Origin: Candidatus Pseudothioglobus singularis PS1
Lineage (GTDB): Bacteria; Pseudomonadota; Gammaproteobacteria; PS1; Pseudothioglobaceae
NCBI RefSeq assembly: GCF_001281385.1
Contig: NZ_CP006911.1
Coordinates: 558,001 to 622,000 of the forward strand
DNA length: 64,000 bases
Direction of reading: 5' to 3'
In this document: piece after piece, positions 9,487 through 20,945 of the stretch
How positions within the stretch are numbered: position 1 is the first letter of the stretch
Layout: every line of letters starts with the position of its first letter
Translations under genes and position numbers: made by a program
The notes under the pieces: generated by a model
The model's input: only the letters and a program-made list of their open reading frames with translations
Told to the model about the DNA's origin: nothing
The model's database searches: none

Positions 9487-10416
9487 ATGTACGCTATTTG
9501 CGCTTTATACAAGTTTACTCGGCTAGATGATTTTGAGGATATCCAGGCTCCACTGAAGTCATTTTTAGATGCTTTAAGTGTTAAAGGAACTCTACTGCTT
9601 GCAAGAGAAGGCATAAATGGAACCATTTCAGGGGGTAAAGATAGTGTTGAAAAAGTTCTTGATTACCTTCAAACTGATGATAGATTTCTTGAATTGGAAT
9701 ATAAATTTTCATATAGCAAAAAACCACCATTTAAGAGACTTAAAGTCAAACTAAAAAAAGAAATAGTTACCATGGGTCTTTCAGAAATTGATCCTAATCA
9801 TTCTGTAGGAACTTATATTAAGCCAAAAGACTGGAATAATTTAATCAATGATCCTGATGTCATACTAATTGATACAAGGAATAATTATGAGTATGAAATT
9901 GGAAGCTTCAAGGGTGCTATTAACCCAAATACTGAAACTTTTAGGGAGTTTCCAAGTTTTACAAAAAATAGTCTAAAGCAATATCAAGACAAAAAAATTG
10001 CCATGTTTTGTACCGGCGGAATTCGCTGTGAAAAATCTACAGCCTATTTAAAGTCTGAGGGTTTTGAAAATGTTTTTCATCTTCAGGGTGGGATTCTTAA
10101 ATACTTGGAAGAGGTTAAAGAGGAAGAGAGTCTTTGGGAAGGTGAATGCTTTGTATTTGATGATAGAGTAGCTGTTAAGCATAACCTTGAGCAAGGTAAA
10201 TATGATCAATGTCATGCATGTCGGTTTCCGATTACTGAAGAAGATACAAAACACCCTCACTATGAGAAGGGCACATCCTGCCCAAGATGTTATGGGACAA
10301 AAAACATTGAACAAGTAGGTAGATACCGAGAAAGAGAGAAGCAGGTCCAACTTGCCAAGAAAAGAGGTGAGGTTCATATTGGTGATGATGCTAATCACAC
10401 TCAACAAAAAACATAG
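9487..10416 (+). CDS. trhO: tRNA uridine(34) hydroxylase TrhO (rhodanese family, YceA)
   Basis: TrhO makes 5-hydroxyuridine at the tRNA wobble position using molecular oxygen. The 309-residue protein has the N-terminal acylphosphatase-like domain ([24 protein letters not shown]) and a central rhodanese domain with the active-site loop [12 protein letters not shown]-terminal Cys-rich part follows ([14 protein letters not shown]). The domain order and length are those of YceA. It has a 177-base upstream gap shared with divergent dxs. Confidence 0.94.
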   Translation: MYAICALYKFTRLDDFEDIQAPLKSFLDALSVKGTLLLAREGINGTISGGKDSVEKVLDYLQTDDRFLELEYKFSYSKKPPFKRLKVKLKKEIVTMGLSEIDPNHSVGTYIKPKDWNNLINDPDVILIDTRNNYEYEIGSFKGAINPNTETFREFPSFTKNSLKQYQDKKIAMFCTGGIRCEKSTAYLKSEGFENVFHLQGGILKYLEEVKEEESLWEGECFVFDDRVAVKHNLEQGKYDQCHACRFPITEEDTKHPHYEKGTSCPRCYGTKNIEQVGRYREREKQVQLAKKRGEVHIGDDANHTQQKT

Positions 10417-10460
10417 ATAATTTTATAAATACATTTTTTAAATAAGAGATAGTTATTCAA

Positions 10461-11051
10461 ATGTTTGATAGAAAAGATATTGCCCAACTTAAGAAAGATA
10501 TTGTTTTAGATGTGGAGCTGTTAAATTCTAGATTTAAGCTACACACTCGGTGGGGGGTTTTTAGCCCCCGATCGATTGATGATGGTACGCTTCTTCTGAT
10601 GAAGTATATTAGCGCCAATGAAAATGACATTTGTCTTGATTTAGGGTGTGGTTATGGACCAATTGGTCTTGCATTGGCTAGGCAGTGTCACAAGGGAAAA
10701 GTTCATATGGTAGATAAGGACTTTGTGGCGGTTGAACTTTCAAAATACAATGCAAAGATTAATAATGTTAGCAATGCTAAGGCCTATCTTTCTGATGCAT
10801 TTTTGCAAGTACCAAATGATATAAAATTTAATCAAATCATTTCAAATATTCCTGCCAAAGTCGGAAGAGAGCAGCTTTCAATTATTCTTAATGATGCATT
10901 TGATGCGCTGCAGCCAGGGGGGTCAATAACTGTTGTGACCATTAATGGTCTTAAGGACTTTATAAAAAATAATTTTAAATCAGTTTTTGGAAATTATAAA
11001 AAAATTAAACAGGGTCAAAAATATCTTATTTCCCAAGCAATTAAGCAATAA
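10461..11051 (+). CDS. class I SAM methyltransferase, RsmC/MTS-like
   Basis: A 196-residue single-domain methyltransferase. The N-terminal VFSPRSIDDGTLLLMKY is followed by the SAM motif DLGCGYGPIGLALA at about residue 58, as in the 'small methyltransferase' domain of RsmC and RlmG. The usual NPP catalytic tetrapeptide is replaced by SNIPAKVG. Family members modify guanines in rRNA, but the target here is unknown. It sits 44 bases after trhO, so both may be RNA-modification genes in one unit. Confidence 0.75.
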   Translation: MFDRKDIAQLKKDIVLDVELLNSRFKLHTRWGVFSPRSIDDGTLLLMKYISANENDICLDLGCGYGPIGLALARQCHKGKVHMVDKDFVAVELSKYNAKINNVSNAKAYLSDAFLQVPNDIKFNQIISNIPAKVGREQLSIILNDAFDALQPGGSITVVTINGLKDFIKNNFKSVFGNYKKIKQGQKYLISQAIKQ

Positions 11052-11120
11052 TTATTGTATGTATCTTTGCAGTATTTATAATACTAGATTAAAATAGCAG
11101 AAAAAAATTGGAGCAATAAA

Positions 11121-11447
11121 GTGGAAGTATTAGAAAAAATTCAAAAGCAAGTCGATAGCGCTGCAATTGTTATTTATATGAAAGGAACACCACAGTTTCC
11201 TCAGTGTGGATTTTCTGCACGTGCATCTCAAACTTTAGCATCAACGGGAGTTGAGTTTGCTTACGTTAATATTTTTGAAGATCAAGAAGTTTTTCAAAGT
11301 CTCCCAGACTTTGCTGATTGGCCTACATTTCCCCAAATCTATTTCAACTCTGAATTAGTGGGCGGCGGTGATATTATTATTGAAATGGCTGAGCAGGATA
11401 CCCTTAAGGATGCTATGCAAGAGGCTGTTGAAAAATACAATAGCTAA
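11121..11447 (+). CDS. grxD: monothiol glutaredoxin Grx4
   Basis: A 108-residue monothiol glutaredoxin. The active site CGFS starts at Cys29 in KGTPQFPQCGFSARA, with WPTFPQIYFNSELVGG downstream for glutathione binding. Such proteins carry a [2Fe-2S] cluster and deliver it or sense iron, often with BolA. The start is a GTG with a GGAG site 7 bases upstream. A TATAAT at 11087-11092 may be its own -10 box. The stop is 5 bases from the converging ygjP stop. Confidence 0.95.
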   Translation: MEVLEKIQKQVDSAAIVIYMKGTPQFPQCGFSARASQTLASTGVEFAYVNIFEDQEVFQSLPDFADWPTFPQIYFNSELVGGGDIIIEMAEQDTLKDAMQEAVEKYNS

Positions 11448-11452
11448 TTAAA

Positions 11453-12112
11453 TTAAAGTTTTCTTAGTTTGTAGCCGTAATCCTTTAGCCAAGTTTTAGC
11501 TTCTTTGAAGTTAGGCATCATAGATTCAACAGTTTTCCAAAAATGAGATGAATGATTCCTATGAATTGTGTGTGCTAGTTCATGAATAATGACATAGTCA
11601 ATGACGTTCATGGGAGCCATAATTAACAGGTAGTTTAGATTAATATTATTCCTGGATGAGCAAGAGCCCCACAATGTTTTCTGCTCTTTGATTCGAACTT
11701 GGTTTACAGATAAATTATATTGATCGGCAAAATAAGTAAGCCTTGGAATAGCAACCTCTCTAAATTTTTTTTTGTACCATTTCTTTAGAGATGAGTGAAT
11801 CAACTCTTGATCACTTGAACACACTAAAAATTCTTCACCATTGAAAGTTAATTTTTCGGATTGATCCGTTTTTATTTTAATGGGATATAAGGATCCTAAC
11901 ATTAAAGCCATATCTTTATCAAAGGCGCTATCACTTAAACGATTATTGATAATCTTTTGTTGCTTGTTGACCCATTTTTTCTTTTCATTAATAAAGTCAT
12001 GAATTTTATTCATTGAAAGTAGATGAGGGGCTCGCACAATTAATTCAGCATTTTCATTAATTGAAATACTTAGGGTTCTTCTATTGCTCCTGATAACCTT
12101 ATAAGGCGTCAT
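11453..12112 (-). CDS. YgjP-like M48/SprT-type metallohydrolase
   Basis: A 219-residue protein of the YgjP (DUF45) family. The zinc motif is HELAH in VIIHELAHTIHRNHSSHFW with a further His downstream, preceded by LWGSCSSRNNINLNYLLIMAP, which is diagnostic of the family. The substrate is uncertain: it has a protease-like fold, and nucleotide hydrolysis has been proposed for E. coli YgjP. It is the last gene of the long minus-strand run, 26 bases after purL. Confidence 0.85.
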   Translation of the reverse strand: MTPYKVIRSNRRTLSISINENAELIVRAPHLLSMNKIHDFINEKKKWVNKQQKIINNRLSDSAFDKDMALMLGSLYPIKIKTDQSEKLTFNGEEFLVCSSDQELIHSSLKKWYKKKFREVAIPRLTYFADQYNLSVNQVRIKEQKTLWGSCSSRNNINLNYLLIMAPMNVIDYVIIHELAHTIHRNHSSHFWKTVESMMPNFKEAKTWLKDYGYKLRKL

Positions 12113-12138
12113 TTGGATAAGGGCCTCTATAGCTATAT

Positions 12139-15100
12139 TTAGTCAATCCATTTCCTGGCGTTTTCAAACATTCTAAGCCACGGCGATCTCTCTTGCCATT
12201 CATTTGGATGCCAAGAGTTTTGAACTGTTCGAAAAACTCTTTCAGGGTGGGGCATCATGATTGTAATTCTGCCAGATTCATCACAAATGCCTGCTGCAGA
12301 GTTTTCAGAGCCATTAGGATTGTGTGGATATACTTTAGATGGATCTCCAGAATAGTCAACATACTGCATAGCAATACTAGTAATTTTAGTTTTAGAGTCA
12401 AATCTAGCTTTACCCTCTCCATGTGCAATTGCTATAGGCATGATTGAGCCTTCCATTCCACTAAAGAATATAGATTTCGAATTACTAATTTTGACGCCTG
12501 TAAGACGTGCCTCAAATTGTTCTGATGTGTTTTTCTCAAAGGAAGGCCAAGCTGTTGAGCCTGGAATGATTGATTGAAGATTAGAAATCATTTGGCAGCC
12601 ATTACACACCCCCAAAGTGAAACTATCAGATCTTAAAAAATATTCAGAAAACTCATCTTTGGCCAGGCTGTTTAAAAGAATCGAATTTGCCCAGCCTCTT
12701 CCAGCACCTAAAACATCTCCATAGGAAAATCCTCCACAAGCGGCCAAACCCTTAAAGCTGGATAAGGATATTTTTCCAGAAAGAATCTGACTCATATGAA
12801 CATCAGTTGCTTCAAAGCCAGCCTGAGTAAAAGCAGCTGCCATTTCAATATGCCCATTAATTCCTTGCTCTCTTAGGATAGCAATTTTTGGCTTTGTACC
12901 AAAATTTATATAAGGAGTAATAATAGATTCATTGAGATCGAATGTTGGTCGAACTTTGAGACCACTTGAGTCCTTAAGGATTTCAATATTTTCAGATTCG
13001 ACGCATTCTGGGTTGTCCCTTAATTTTGCAATTTCGTATGAGGTTGAAGACCACTTTTTAAAAAGATTTTTTCTCTTGTCTTGAAAAACGATATCATTTT
13101 CATGATAGATTACAATTTCATCATTTAAATTAATTCTAGCAATTCGTTTGGTTGAGTGTTTGAGTCCAATATCTTTTAGAGAGTCAAAAACTCTATTGAT
13201 GTTAGTTGTTGGAATTTGAATGATGCATCCCAGTTCCTCATTAAATAGTTCAGGTAAGAGGTCTGAAGTATAAATATCTAAACCACAATGAGACGCAAAT
13301 GCCATCTCTAATAAAGAGATTAAGGCGCCACCATCGGATCGATCGTGATAAGCAGTAATTAAATTCTCTTTGTTGAATGTGTTGATTAATGAAAAAAATT
13401 GAGAGAAAAGTTTTGGGTCATCAAGATCGGGTGCATCATTTCCAATTTGGTTAAATACTTGTGCTAAGCACGATCCCCCCATTCTATTTTTTCCTAATCC
13501 AAGATCAACTAAAAAAAGTTCTGACTCTATTTCATTAGCAAGTAAAGGTGTAATTTGCTGTCTAGTATCAGGTGTTTTTGAGAAGGCACTAATAATAAGC
13601 GAAAGAGGAGCTGTAACTGATTTACTCTCCCCATTCTCATCCCAAGAGCTCTTCATGGACATGGAGTCTTTTCCAACAGGAATAGTTAATCCGAGCTCAG
13701 GACAAAGTTCCATCCCAATCGATTTAACCGCCTCATAAAGTTTTGCATCTTCACCCGGATGCCCACTGGCGCACATCCAATTTGCAGATAAGTTAATGTG
13801 TTTAATATCCTCAATGTATGCACTCATTAGATTAGTCAGCGCCTCTCCAACACTCATTCTTGCTGCTGCAGCTGCATTGATAAGAGATAGTGGTGTTTTC
13901 TCACCAATAGACATTGCTTCACCTTGATAGCCTCTGAAATCTGAGAGTGATATCGCGCAATCTGCTACAGGTACTTGCCAGGGTCCAATCATTTGATCTC
14001 TAGCAATAAGGCCAGTCACTGATCGATCTGCAATCGTAATTAAAAATTTTTTACTCGCTATTGTAGGAAGTGCTAATAACCGATCAATGGCATCGCTTAT
14101 AGAAATATTACTCGCATCAAAAGCTTTTTCAGCATTAGGCAGGGTAGCAACATCTTTATGAGTTTTAGGTGATGAGCCAAAGAGGAGCGACATCTCTAGA
14201 TCGATAGGTTTATTATCAAAATATGAATCTTCAAGCGTTAAATGTCTATCATTCGTTGCATTTCCAAGAACTGCGTAAGGTGCTCTCTCTTTAACGCAAA
14301 TCTCATTAAACAGATCGATACTTTTTTCCTTAATTGCAATGACGTACCTTTCTTGAGACTCATTACACCATATTTCTAGAGGCGACATTTTTTTTTCGTC
14401 ATTGGGTATTGACCTTAATTGGAGCTTTGCACCTTTTTTTGAGTCATTTACCAGTTCAGGTATTCCATTTGAAAGGCCGCCAGCTCCAATGTCATGGATT
14501 GATACAATTGGATTAGCATCACCCAAATTGGCACAAGCACTGATCACTTCTTGAGCGCGTCTTTGCATTTCTGGGTTGGCTCTTTGAACAGAAGCAAAAT
14601 CGAGATCTTCATTTTGATCACCACTTCCTATACTCGAGGCTGCTCCCCCACCAAGACCAATAAGCATCGCAGGTCCTCCAAGCACAATAATCTTATCTCC
14701 ATTCGAGATTACACCTTTATCAACATGATTCTCCTTAATATTTCCGATTCCACCGGCAAGCATGATTGGCTTATGGTAGCCTCTTATCTCTTCATTATAA
14801 GATCGCTGCTCATAGGTTCTAAAGTACCCACAAGTATTGGGCCTTCCAAATTCGTTGTTAAAAGATGCGGCGCCAATTGGTGCATCAATCATAATATCAA
14901 GTGCCGATGCTATTTGGTTTGGCTTTCCATAATCCTTTTCCCAGTCCTGAGTTGAATTAGGTATCTTTAAATTTGATACTGAGAAGCCGCATAGACCGGC
15001 TTTTGGTTTAGAGCCTCTCCCGGTTGCCCCTTCGTCCCTAATTTCACCCCCAGAGCCGGTTGCTGCTCCAGGATCTGGAGCAATCGCAGTAGGGTGGTTG

Positions 15101-15978
15101 TGTGTTTCAACTTTCATAAGGACTGCTTTTTCAGCATTTGATGTCTTATAAATACCTTCTTCATCAGGCTCGAAGAAGTCTGATTTATAGCCACTCATAA
15201 CTGCAGAGTTATCACTGTAGACTGATAAAAGACCATCAGGATTTTGATGATAAGTATTTTTGATCATACCAAAAAGTGAAATCGCCTGTTTTTCAGAGTC
15301 AATTGTCCAGTCAGCATTAAAGATTTTATGTCTGCAGTGTTCAGAGTTTGCTTGAGCAAACATCATTAATTCGATATCTCTAGGGTTTCTTTGTAAGTCT
15401 TTAAAGCTATCAAATAGATAATTAATTTCACTTCCACTTAATGCAAGTCCAAGTTCAATATTAGCCTTAATAATTGCTGATTTCCCATTTTCAAGAATAT
15501 CAATACTATCAAAGTTGCTGGGTTGAAGTTCATGAAATAATAATTTTGAATCCTCAATATTTTCAAGATAGGATTCAGTCATTTTGTCCATCACGAATTC
15601 AAGGATAGTTTTTAATTCCCTATCATTAGCGCTTCGGTTGAAATGATAAGTTATGCCTCGCTCTAGTCTTTTGATATCCAATAATCCACAAAGTTTGCAT
15701 ATTTCAGATGCTTTGGAGGACCAAGGTGAAATAGTTCCTATTCTTGGTGAGATTGTAATTTGGAAGTTTGAGTTAACTAGATTCGCTTTTGGAGCATAAT
15801 TTAAGAGTTTATCAAGCGAAGATCTGGTTGAAGGGTTAAGATCATTTTTTGATTCAATAAAGTGAATATATTCAGAAGAGATTAGCTCAATGTTGGGGAT
15901 GAGCGCACTAATTTTTTTATTAAGTGCCTTTACTTTAAAATTTCTAAGCGCTTGAATTCCAGTATGAAAAGCGATCAT
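12139..15978 (-). CDS. purL: phosphoribosylformylglycinamidine synthase PurL
   Basis: The large single-chain FGAM synthase of purine synthesis, converting FGAR, glutamine and ATP to FGAM. The 1279 residues carry an N-terminal PurS-like part, a synthase core ([30 protein letters not shown]) and a C-terminal class I glutaminase domain. That domain shows the nucleophile Cys in LGVCNGCQM and the His in PHPERVFR. This is the gammaproteobacterial one-gene form, close to the 1295 residues of E. coli. The start overlaps the yebC stop by 4 bases. Confidence 0.98.
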   Translation of the reverse strand: MIAFHTGIQALRNFKVKALNKKISALIPNIELISSEYIHFIESKNDLNPSTRSSLDKLLNYAPKANLVNSNFQITISPRIGTISPWSSKASEICKLCGLLDIKRLERGITYHFNRSANDRELKTILEFVMDKMTESYLENIEDSKLLFHELQPSNFDSIDILENGKSAIIKANIELGLALSGSEINYLFDSFKDLQRNPRDIELMMFAQANSEHCRHKIFNADWTIDSEKQAISLFGMIKNTYHQNPDGLLSVYSDNSAVMSGYKSDFFEPDEEGIYKTSNAEKAVLMKVETHNHPTAIAPDPGAATGSGGEIRDEGATGRGSKPKAGLCGFSVSNLKIPNSTQDWEKDYGKPNQIASALDIMIDAPIGAASFNNEFGRPNTCGYFRTYEQRSYNEEIRGYHKPIMLAGGIGNIKENHVDKGVISNGDKIIVLGGPAMLIGLGGGAASSIGSGDQNEDLDFASVQRANPEMQRRAQEVISACANLGDANPIVSIHDIGAGGLSNGIPELVNDSKKGAKLQLRSIPNDEKKMSPLEIWCNESQERYVIAIKEKSIDLFNEICVKERAPYAVLGNATNDRHLTLEDSYFDNKPIDLEMSLLFGSSPKTHKDVATLPNAEKAFDASNISISDAIDRLLALPTIASKKFLITIADRSVTGLIARDQMIGPWQVPVADCAISLSDFRGYQGEAMSIGEKTPLSLINAAAAARMSVGEALTNLMSAYIEDIKHINLSANWMCASGHPGEDAKLYEAVKSIGMELCPELGLTIPVGKDSMSMKSSWDENGESKSVTAPLSLIISAFSKTPDTRQQITPLLANEIESELFLVDLGLGKNRMGGSCLAQVFNQIGNDAPDLDDPKLFSQFFSLINTFNKENLITAYHDRSDGGALISLLEMAFASHCGLDIYTSDLLPELFNEELGCIIQIPTTNINRVFDSLKDIGLKHSTKRIARINLNDEIVIYHENDIVFQDKRKNLFKKWSSTSYEIAKLRDNPECVESENIEILKDSSGLKVRPTFDLNESIITPYINFGTKPKIAILREQGINGHIEMAAAFTQAGFEATDVHMSQILSGKISLSSFKGLAACGGFSYGDVLGAGRGWANSILLNSLAKDEFSEYFLRSDSFTLGVCNGCQMISNLQSIIPGSTAWPSFEKNTSEQFEARLTGVKISNSKSIFFSGMEGSIMPIAIAHGEGKARFDSKTKITSIAMQYVDYSGDPSKVYPHNPNGSENSAAGICDESGRITIMMPHPERVFRTVQNSWHPNEWQERSPWLRMFENARKWID

Positions 15979-16715
15979 AGTTCAGACAGTATTTCGTCTG
16001 AAATATCAGCATTATGATAGACTTCTTGAGTGTCATCAAGATCTTCAAGTCTATCAATTAGCTTCATAAATTTATCTGCATCCTCAAGATTGAGTTCGAT
16101 TCTATTAGCTGGCTCCATAGTGATCTGTGAATGATCAGGTATAAGGTTTTTAGCAATTAATGCATCTTTAACTGGAAAAAAATTCTCTGGAGTCGTCACA
16201 ACATCAATTGACCCATCTTCATTAGAGATAATATCTTCTGCTCCTGATTCAATTGCAATTTCCATAATTGTGTCCTCATCCCCAGAACCAAAGCTTAAAA
16301 AACCTTGTTTGGAGAACATGTAGGATACTGAGCCGTCTGTTCCAAGGTTTCCACCATGTTTACTGAATGCATGCCTAACATCAGAAACGGTACGGTTTTT
16401 GTTATCAGTCAGACAATCTACCATAATGGCAGTACCACCAAGGCCATAGCCTTCGTAGCGAATTTCTTCATAGTTTTCACCATCTAAATCGCCTGAGCCT
16501 CGCTTTACAGCATTTTCAATGGTATCTCTTTTCATATTTGCTGCTAGAGCTTTGTCTATTACAGCACGAAGAGAGGGATTATTTTCTAGAACCCCACCAC
16601 CCATTTTTGCCGCCACAACAATTTCTTTAATGAGTTTGGTGAAGATTTTTCCACGCTTAGCATCTTGCGCACCTTTTCTGTGTTGAATATTGTGCCATTT
16701 GCTGTGTCCTGCCAT
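15975..16715 (-). CDS. yebC: YebC/TACO1 family protein
   Basis: A 246-residue protein of the YebC/TACO1 family. It begins [20 protein letters not shown], the universal start, and contains [14 protein letters not shown]. The reading frame stays open 33 codons further upstream, but an AGGAG site about 12 bases before the ATG and the family start fix 16715. Members have been described both as transcription regulators and as factors that help ribosomes through difficult motifs. It lies between nadA and purL in the minus-strand run. Confidence 0.95.
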   Translation of the reverse strand: MAGHSKWHNIQHRKGAQDAKRGKIFTKLIKEIVVAAKMGGGVLENNPSLRAVIDKALAANMKRDTIENAVKRGSGDLDGENYEEIRYEGYGLGGTAIMVDCLTDNKNRTVSDVRHAFSKHGGNLGTDGSVSYMFSKQGFLSFGSGDEDTIMEIAIESGAEDIISNEDGSIDVVTTPENFFPVKDALIAKNLIPDHSQITMEPANRIELNLEDADKFMKLIDRLEDLDDTQEVYHNADISDEILSEL

Positions 16716-16737
16716 TTTCTTAAAGTTTCTCCTATAG

Positions 16738-17706
16738 TTACTTAGTAAAGTCCAGAAGGCGCTGAATTGAATTTTTTGCTTTATCAATAATTTGATTATT
16801 AATGAGGATTTCATTATTACCAGTATTTAAAGTATCTAAGCATTTTTCAAGGTTATTCATTGCCATCCAGCCACAGTGAGCACATGATTCACAATCAGCT
16901 CCCTCTCCCATAGTTGGGGCTTCAATAAATTTTTTGTGAGGCGCTACCTCTTTCATTTTATGGAAAATGCCATTATCAGTTGCAACTATAAAGGTGTTTT
17001 CAGGCCTTGATGCAGCGGCATTGATAAGCTGAGTTGTCGATCCAACAATATCAGCAAGTGCGATCACCTCTTTGGGTGATTCAGGGTGGACCAATACACC
17101 AGCCTCTGGATGTATCTCCATAAGCCTTTTGAGTCCTTCTGCTTTAAATTCTTCATGAACAATACAAGCTCCATCCCACATGAGCATCTCCACACCTGTC
17201 ATCGATTGCACATAGTGACCTAGGTGTTTATCTGGGGCCCAGAGAACTTTTTTCCCTTCATCGTGTAACTTTTGGACCACTTTTAGTGCGCTTCCAGAAG
17301 TTACAACCCAGTCCGCTCTGGCTTTTACTTCTGCAGAAGTGTTTGCGTAGACGACAACGACGTGATCAGGTTTTTGATCACAAAATTTTGAAAATTCGTC
17401 AATTGGACATGATAAATCTAGTGAGCAGTTTGCCTCAGTATCTAAAACGAGAACACGCTTTTCAGGAGATAAAATTTTGGCAGTTTCGCCCATAAATTTA
17501 ACCCCTGCAACAATAATAGTATCTGCATCACTATTCTGACCAAATCTTGCCATTTCAAGAGAGTCCGAGACAATACCTCCCGATTCTTCAGCCAAGGCCT
17601 GAAGATCAGAGCTTACGTAGTAATGAGCAACCAAAGTTGCGTTATTTTGCTTAAGAGCCTCTTTAATTGAATTTTCAATCGATTGTTCTATTTCAATGTT
17701 TTGCAT
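16738..17706 (-). CDS. nadA: quinolinate synthase NadA
   Basis: Condenses iminoaspartate with dihydroxyacetone phosphate to quinolinate in de novo NAD synthesis, using a [4Fe-4S] cluster. The 322 residues contain the three family cysteines, near residues 93 ([10 protein letters not shown]), 180 (DGACIVHEE) and 277 (in [11 protein letters not shown]). [15 protein letters not shown] marks the N-terminal substrate site. It is a little shorter than the E. coli protein. Only two bases separate it from aspS upstream. Confidence 0.96.
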   Translation of the reverse strand: MQNIEIEQSIENSIKEALKQNNATLVAHYYVSSDLQALAEESGGIVSDSLEMARFGQNSDADTIIVAGVKFMGETAKILSPEKRVLVLDTEANCSLDLSCPIDEFSKFCDQKPDHVVVVYANTSAEVKARADWVVTSGSALKVVQKLHDEGKKVLWAPDKHLGHYVQSMTGVEMLMWDGACIVHEEFKAEGLKRLMEIHPEAGVLVHPESPKEVIALADIVGSTTQLINAAASRPENTFIVATDNGIFHKMKEVAPHKKFIEAPTMGEGADCESCAHCGWMAMNNLEKCLDTLNTGNNEILINNQIIDKAKNSIQRLLDFTK

Positions 17707-17708
17707 TA

Positions 17709-19463
17709 TTAAACTCTAGTCGGAAGAGTCACCTTAATGTTTAAATCTTTAAGCTGCGCTTTAGAAACGCTTGAAGGCGCATCAGTTAATAAACATGCAG
17801 CAGTTTGTGTTTTAGGGAATGCAATAACATCCCTAATCGATTCAGTTTGACTTAAAGTCATAACGAGTCTATCTAAGCCAAAAGCTATCCCACCATGAGG
17901 CGGGCAACCATAGTCAAGCGCATCTAGTAAAAAACCAAATTTTTCTTTTGCTTCTTCATCATCAATACCAAGAAGTGTTAGCACAGTTTTCTGCATGTCA
18001 CTCTGGTGAATACGAATTGATCCACCTCCAACTTCAGAGCCATTGATTACTAAATCATAAGCTCTTGAGAGCGAATCCTCAGGGTTATCTATCAGTGTTT
18101 TTGAGTCTACACTTGGCGCGGTAAATGGATGATGAATGGCATTAAGGGAGCCATCATCTGAAACTTCAAACATAGGGAAGTCGAGAACCCAAATAGGAGC
18201 CCATTCTTTATTGTAGAGATTTAAATCATGAGCAAGTTTTTCCCTTAAATTACCAAGAGCCTCATTGACTACTTTAGATTTATCGGCGCCAAAAAAGATA
18301 ATATCTCCAGTTTTTGCTTCAGTTAGGTCAATTACTTTTTGAGTGACATCGTCACCTAGGAATTTAATAATGGGAGATGAAGGCCCATCTTCATTAAGTT
18401 TAATATAGGCTAAGCCCTTAGCGCCATAGATGCTTACATACTTTGTGTAGTCATCTATTTGCTTACGACTAATTGATGCCCCGCCTTCAACTTTGAGCGC
18501 AGCAACTCTTCCATTTTTATTATTTGCAGGCCCTGAAAAAACTTTGAATTCTACATCTTTCATGATGTCATTCACATCGACCATATGTAATGGAATTCTC
18601 ATATCGGGCCTATCAACACCATAGAGATTAATGGCTTTTTTATAGCTAATTGTTGGAAATTTAGAGGGTAAATCAATATTGCCAACCTCTTTAAAAAGTC
18701 CTCTTATCATCTCTTCCATAAGAGATGTAATTTCATCTTCATTCATAAAAGATGTTTCGACATCAAGCTGAGTGAATTCGGGTTGACGATCTGCCCTTAA
18801 GTCTTCATCCCTGAAACATTTAACAATTTGATAGTATCTTTCAAATCCAGACATCATTAGGAGCTGTTTGAACAGTTGTGGTGATTGAGGAAGAGCAAAG
18901 AAGTTACCCTCATGTGTTCTTGATGGAACGAGATAGTCTCTTGCACCTTCTGGCGTTGCTTTAGTTAAAAAAGGCGTCTCAATGTCTAGAAAGTCATTAC
19001 TATCCATGAAGTCACGCATAAAGTGTGTTACTTTTGATCTTAGTCGTAAACGCTTTTGCATCTCCTCTCTTCTGAGGTCTAAATAACGATATTTAAGTCT
19101 AACTTCCTCAGAAGTTTCCATCGAATCAAGTTGAAAGGGGATAGGTTTTGAAGAATTTAATATTTCAATGTGTGAAGCAAGAACTTCTATTTCACCAGTT
19201 GGAATTTTACTATTTACCATCTCATTCGCCCTAGCAACAACTTGGCCAGTAATTTGAAGAACGAACTCATTCCTAATCGTTTCGGCTAATTTAAAAGTAT
19301 TTGCAGTATCTGGATTGATAACAATTTGAGCGATTCCTTTTTTATCTCTAACGTCAAGAAATATTACACCTCCATGGTCACGCCTCCTATTGACCCAGCC
19401 ACAAAGCTTTACTTGTGAATTAAGATCTGACTTATTTAGTTCACCACAAAAATGTGTCCTCAT
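17709..19463 (-). CDS. aspS: aspartyl-tRNA synthetase
   Basis: A class II aminoacyl-tRNA synthetase of the bacterial type, 584 residues. An N-terminal OB-fold binds the anticodon ([20 protein letters not shown]). Motif 2 is [18 protein letters not shown], a GAD insertion domain lies in the middle, and motif 3 is [11 protein letters not shown] near the C-terminus. Whether it also charges tRNA-Asn cannot be told here; no gatCAB or asnS was seen in this window. The start overlaps the DUF502 gene stop by 4 bases. Confidence 0.97.
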   Translation of the reverse strand: MRTHFCGELNKSDLNSQVKLCGWVNRRRDHGGVIFLDVRDKKGIAQIVINPDTANTFKLAETIRNEFVLQITGQVVARANEMVNSKIPTGEIEVLASHIEILNSSKPIPFQLDSMETSEEVRLKYRYLDLRREEMQKRLRLRSKVTHFMRDFMDSNDFLDIETPFLTKATPEGARDYLVPSRTHEGNFFALPQSPQLFKQLLMMSGFERYYQIVKCFRDEDLRADRQPEFTQLDVETSFMNEDEITSLMEEMIRGLFKEVGNIDLPSKFPTISYKKAINLYGVDRPDMRIPLHMVDVNDIMKDVEFKVFSGPANNKNGRVAALKVEGGASISRKQIDDYTKYVSIYGAKGLAYIKLNEDGPSSPIIKFLGDDVTQKVIDLTEAKTGDIIFFGADKSKVVNEALGNLREKLAHDLNLYNKEWAPIWVLDFPMFEVSDDGSLNAIHHPFTAPSVDSKTLIDNPEDSLSRAYDLVINGSEVGGGSIRIHQSDMQKTVLTLLGIDDEEAKEKFGFLLDALDYGCPPHGGIAFGLDRLVMTLSQTESIRDVIAFPKTQTAACLLTDAPSSVSKAQLKDLNIKVTLPTRV

Positions 19464-20077
19464 TTTTTTTCCTTAATTTTTAAATTGTCAGGCGTCACAA
19501 CACCTGCTGATATAACTAGTTTAAACGCCTCTTCAACACTCATTTGTAACTCGACCGCATCTTTTTTTGGAATCATCACAAAAAAGCCTGAAGTTGGGTT
19601 GGGTGTTGTTGGAACAAACAAATTAATAACATCTTTCCCGATAATGCTTTCTACCTCACCTTTATAGTCACCTGATTGAAAAGCAATAACCCAGATTCCC
19701 TTGCTTGGATATTGAATTAAAAATGCTTTTCTAAAGCTTTCACTTGATGTGTTTAAAACAGTTGAAGAGATTTTCTTTAGTGCGTTATAAATATTTCTAA
19801 AACCAGGTATTTTGTTTAACGCACGCTCCCATAAGTCTAGCAATTTACGACCTAAAATATTTGTAACAAGGGCTCCTGTAATAAGGATAACAAGAATAAC
19901 TAAAACAATTCCAGATCCCGGAATAGTGGTATCTAGATTAAGTAGAGATTCTGGGAGAAGTCTAGTTGGAACAAGGTTATTTACAATTTCCAAAAAGAAT
20001 TTGATTAGGAGTACACTTAGAGCAAGTGGAATCCAAAATAAAAGCCCGGATATAAAGTAATTTCTTAAGCGCTTCAC
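19460..20077 (-). CDS. DUF502 family membrane protein
   Basis: A 205-residue protein. Two membrane helices lie at about residues 8-30 ([19 protein letters not shown]) and 53-75 ([18 protein letters not shown]), followed by a soluble part with the [15 protein letters not shown] segment typical of DUF502. The role of the family is unknown. It is often found just before aspS in gammaproteobacteria, as here, with a 4-base overlap that implies coupled translation. Confidence 0.87.
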   Translation of the reverse strand: MKRLRNYFISGLLFWIPLALSVLLIKFFLEIVNNLVPTRLLPESLLNLDTTIPGSGIVLVILVILITGALVTNILGRKLLDLWERALNKIPGFRNIYNALKKISSTVLNTSSESFRKAFLIQYPSKGIWVIAFQSGDYKGEVESIIGKDVINLFVPTTPNPTSGFFVMIPKKDAVELQMSVEEAFKLVISAGVVTPDNLKIKEKK

Positions 20078-20162
20078 TGAACTTGAAGATTAATCTAAAA
20101 AAAGGGTTATTTTAACACAAGCTGTATTGTCAATATGGTACTCGAGAGCTTAATATAAGTGG

Positions 20163-20942
20163 TTATTGATTGAGCTCCTCATCCCTAAGTGTTAGGATCT
20201 CATAACCATTTTCAGTCACTAAAATTGTATGCTCTGTCTGAGCTGAAAGCGACCTGTCTTTTGTTGTAACTGTCCAGCCATCAATTCTTGAAGTAACTAC
20301 TTCATAACCACCTAAATTAACCATTGGCTCTATAGTAAAAGTCATTCCAGGCTCAAGAACTGGGCTTTGAGCTATTTTTCCATCATCATAATGAATAACT
20401 TGAGGGAGTTCATGAAAGACCTCTCCGATGCCATGTCCACAATAATCCTTAACAACAGAACAGTTTTTACTATGAACATAAGTACCAATAACTTTGCCAA
20501 TTTCTCCCAAGTGAATACCAGGCTTTACTTTTTCAATACCCAACATCATAGAATCTCTAGCAACGTTACATATTTTTAAGGCTTTAACACTGGGCTTACC
20601 AATGATAAACATTTTCGAAGTGTCACCATGAAAGCCATCTTTAATAACTGTAATATCAATATTAATAATATCACCTTTTTTGAGTTTTTTTTCACTAGGA
20701 ATCCCATGACAAACTACATTATTAACAGAAGTACATATCGATTTTGGGAATCCATTATAGTTAAGAGGAGCAGGAACTGAATCTAAGTCATTAACAATAA
20801 AATCATGACAAATTTGATCGAGCTTTTCAGTAGTAACGCCTGTTTTAACATGTTCACCAATCATTTCAAGTACACTCGATGCTAGCTTTCCAGCTAGACG
20901 CATCTTTTCGATTTGATCTGATGATTTAATTGAGATAGACAT
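20163..20942 (-). CDS. map: type I methionine aminopeptidase
   Basis: Removes the initiator Met from nascent proteins. The 259-residue enzyme has the pita-bread fold signature and all five metal ligands can be placed: the two Asp in IDITVIKDGFHGDTS, the His in YCGHGIGEVFHE, the Glu in FTIEPMV and the last Glu in QTEHTILV. It has no N-terminal extension, so it is class Ia. It lies three bases after the htpX stop in the same run; usually map is linked to rpsB or the secY region. Confidence 0.97.
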   Translation of the reverse strand: MSISIKSSDQIEKMRLAGKLASSVLEMIGEHVKTGVTTEKLDQICHDFIVNDLDSVPAPLNYNGFPKSICTSVNNVVCHGIPSEKKLKKGDIINIDITVIKDGFHGDTSKMFIIGKPSVKALKICNVARDSMMLGIEKVKPGIHLGEIGKVIGTYVHSKNCSVVKDYCGHGIGEVFHELPQVIHYDDGKIAQSPVLEPGMTFTIEPMVNLGGYEVVTSRIDGWTVTTKDRSLSAQTEHTILVTENGYEILTLRDEELNQ

Positions 20943-20945
20943 TTT

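Noticed and set aside
10048-10407. 119-codon antisense frame in trhO
   Set aside because: It lies opposite the conserved rhodanese and Cys-rich part, with no ribosome site or recognisable motif.
14551-14955. 134-codon frame on the plus strand inside purL
   Set aside because: It is antisense to the conserved synthase core, with no family resemblance and no upstream signals.
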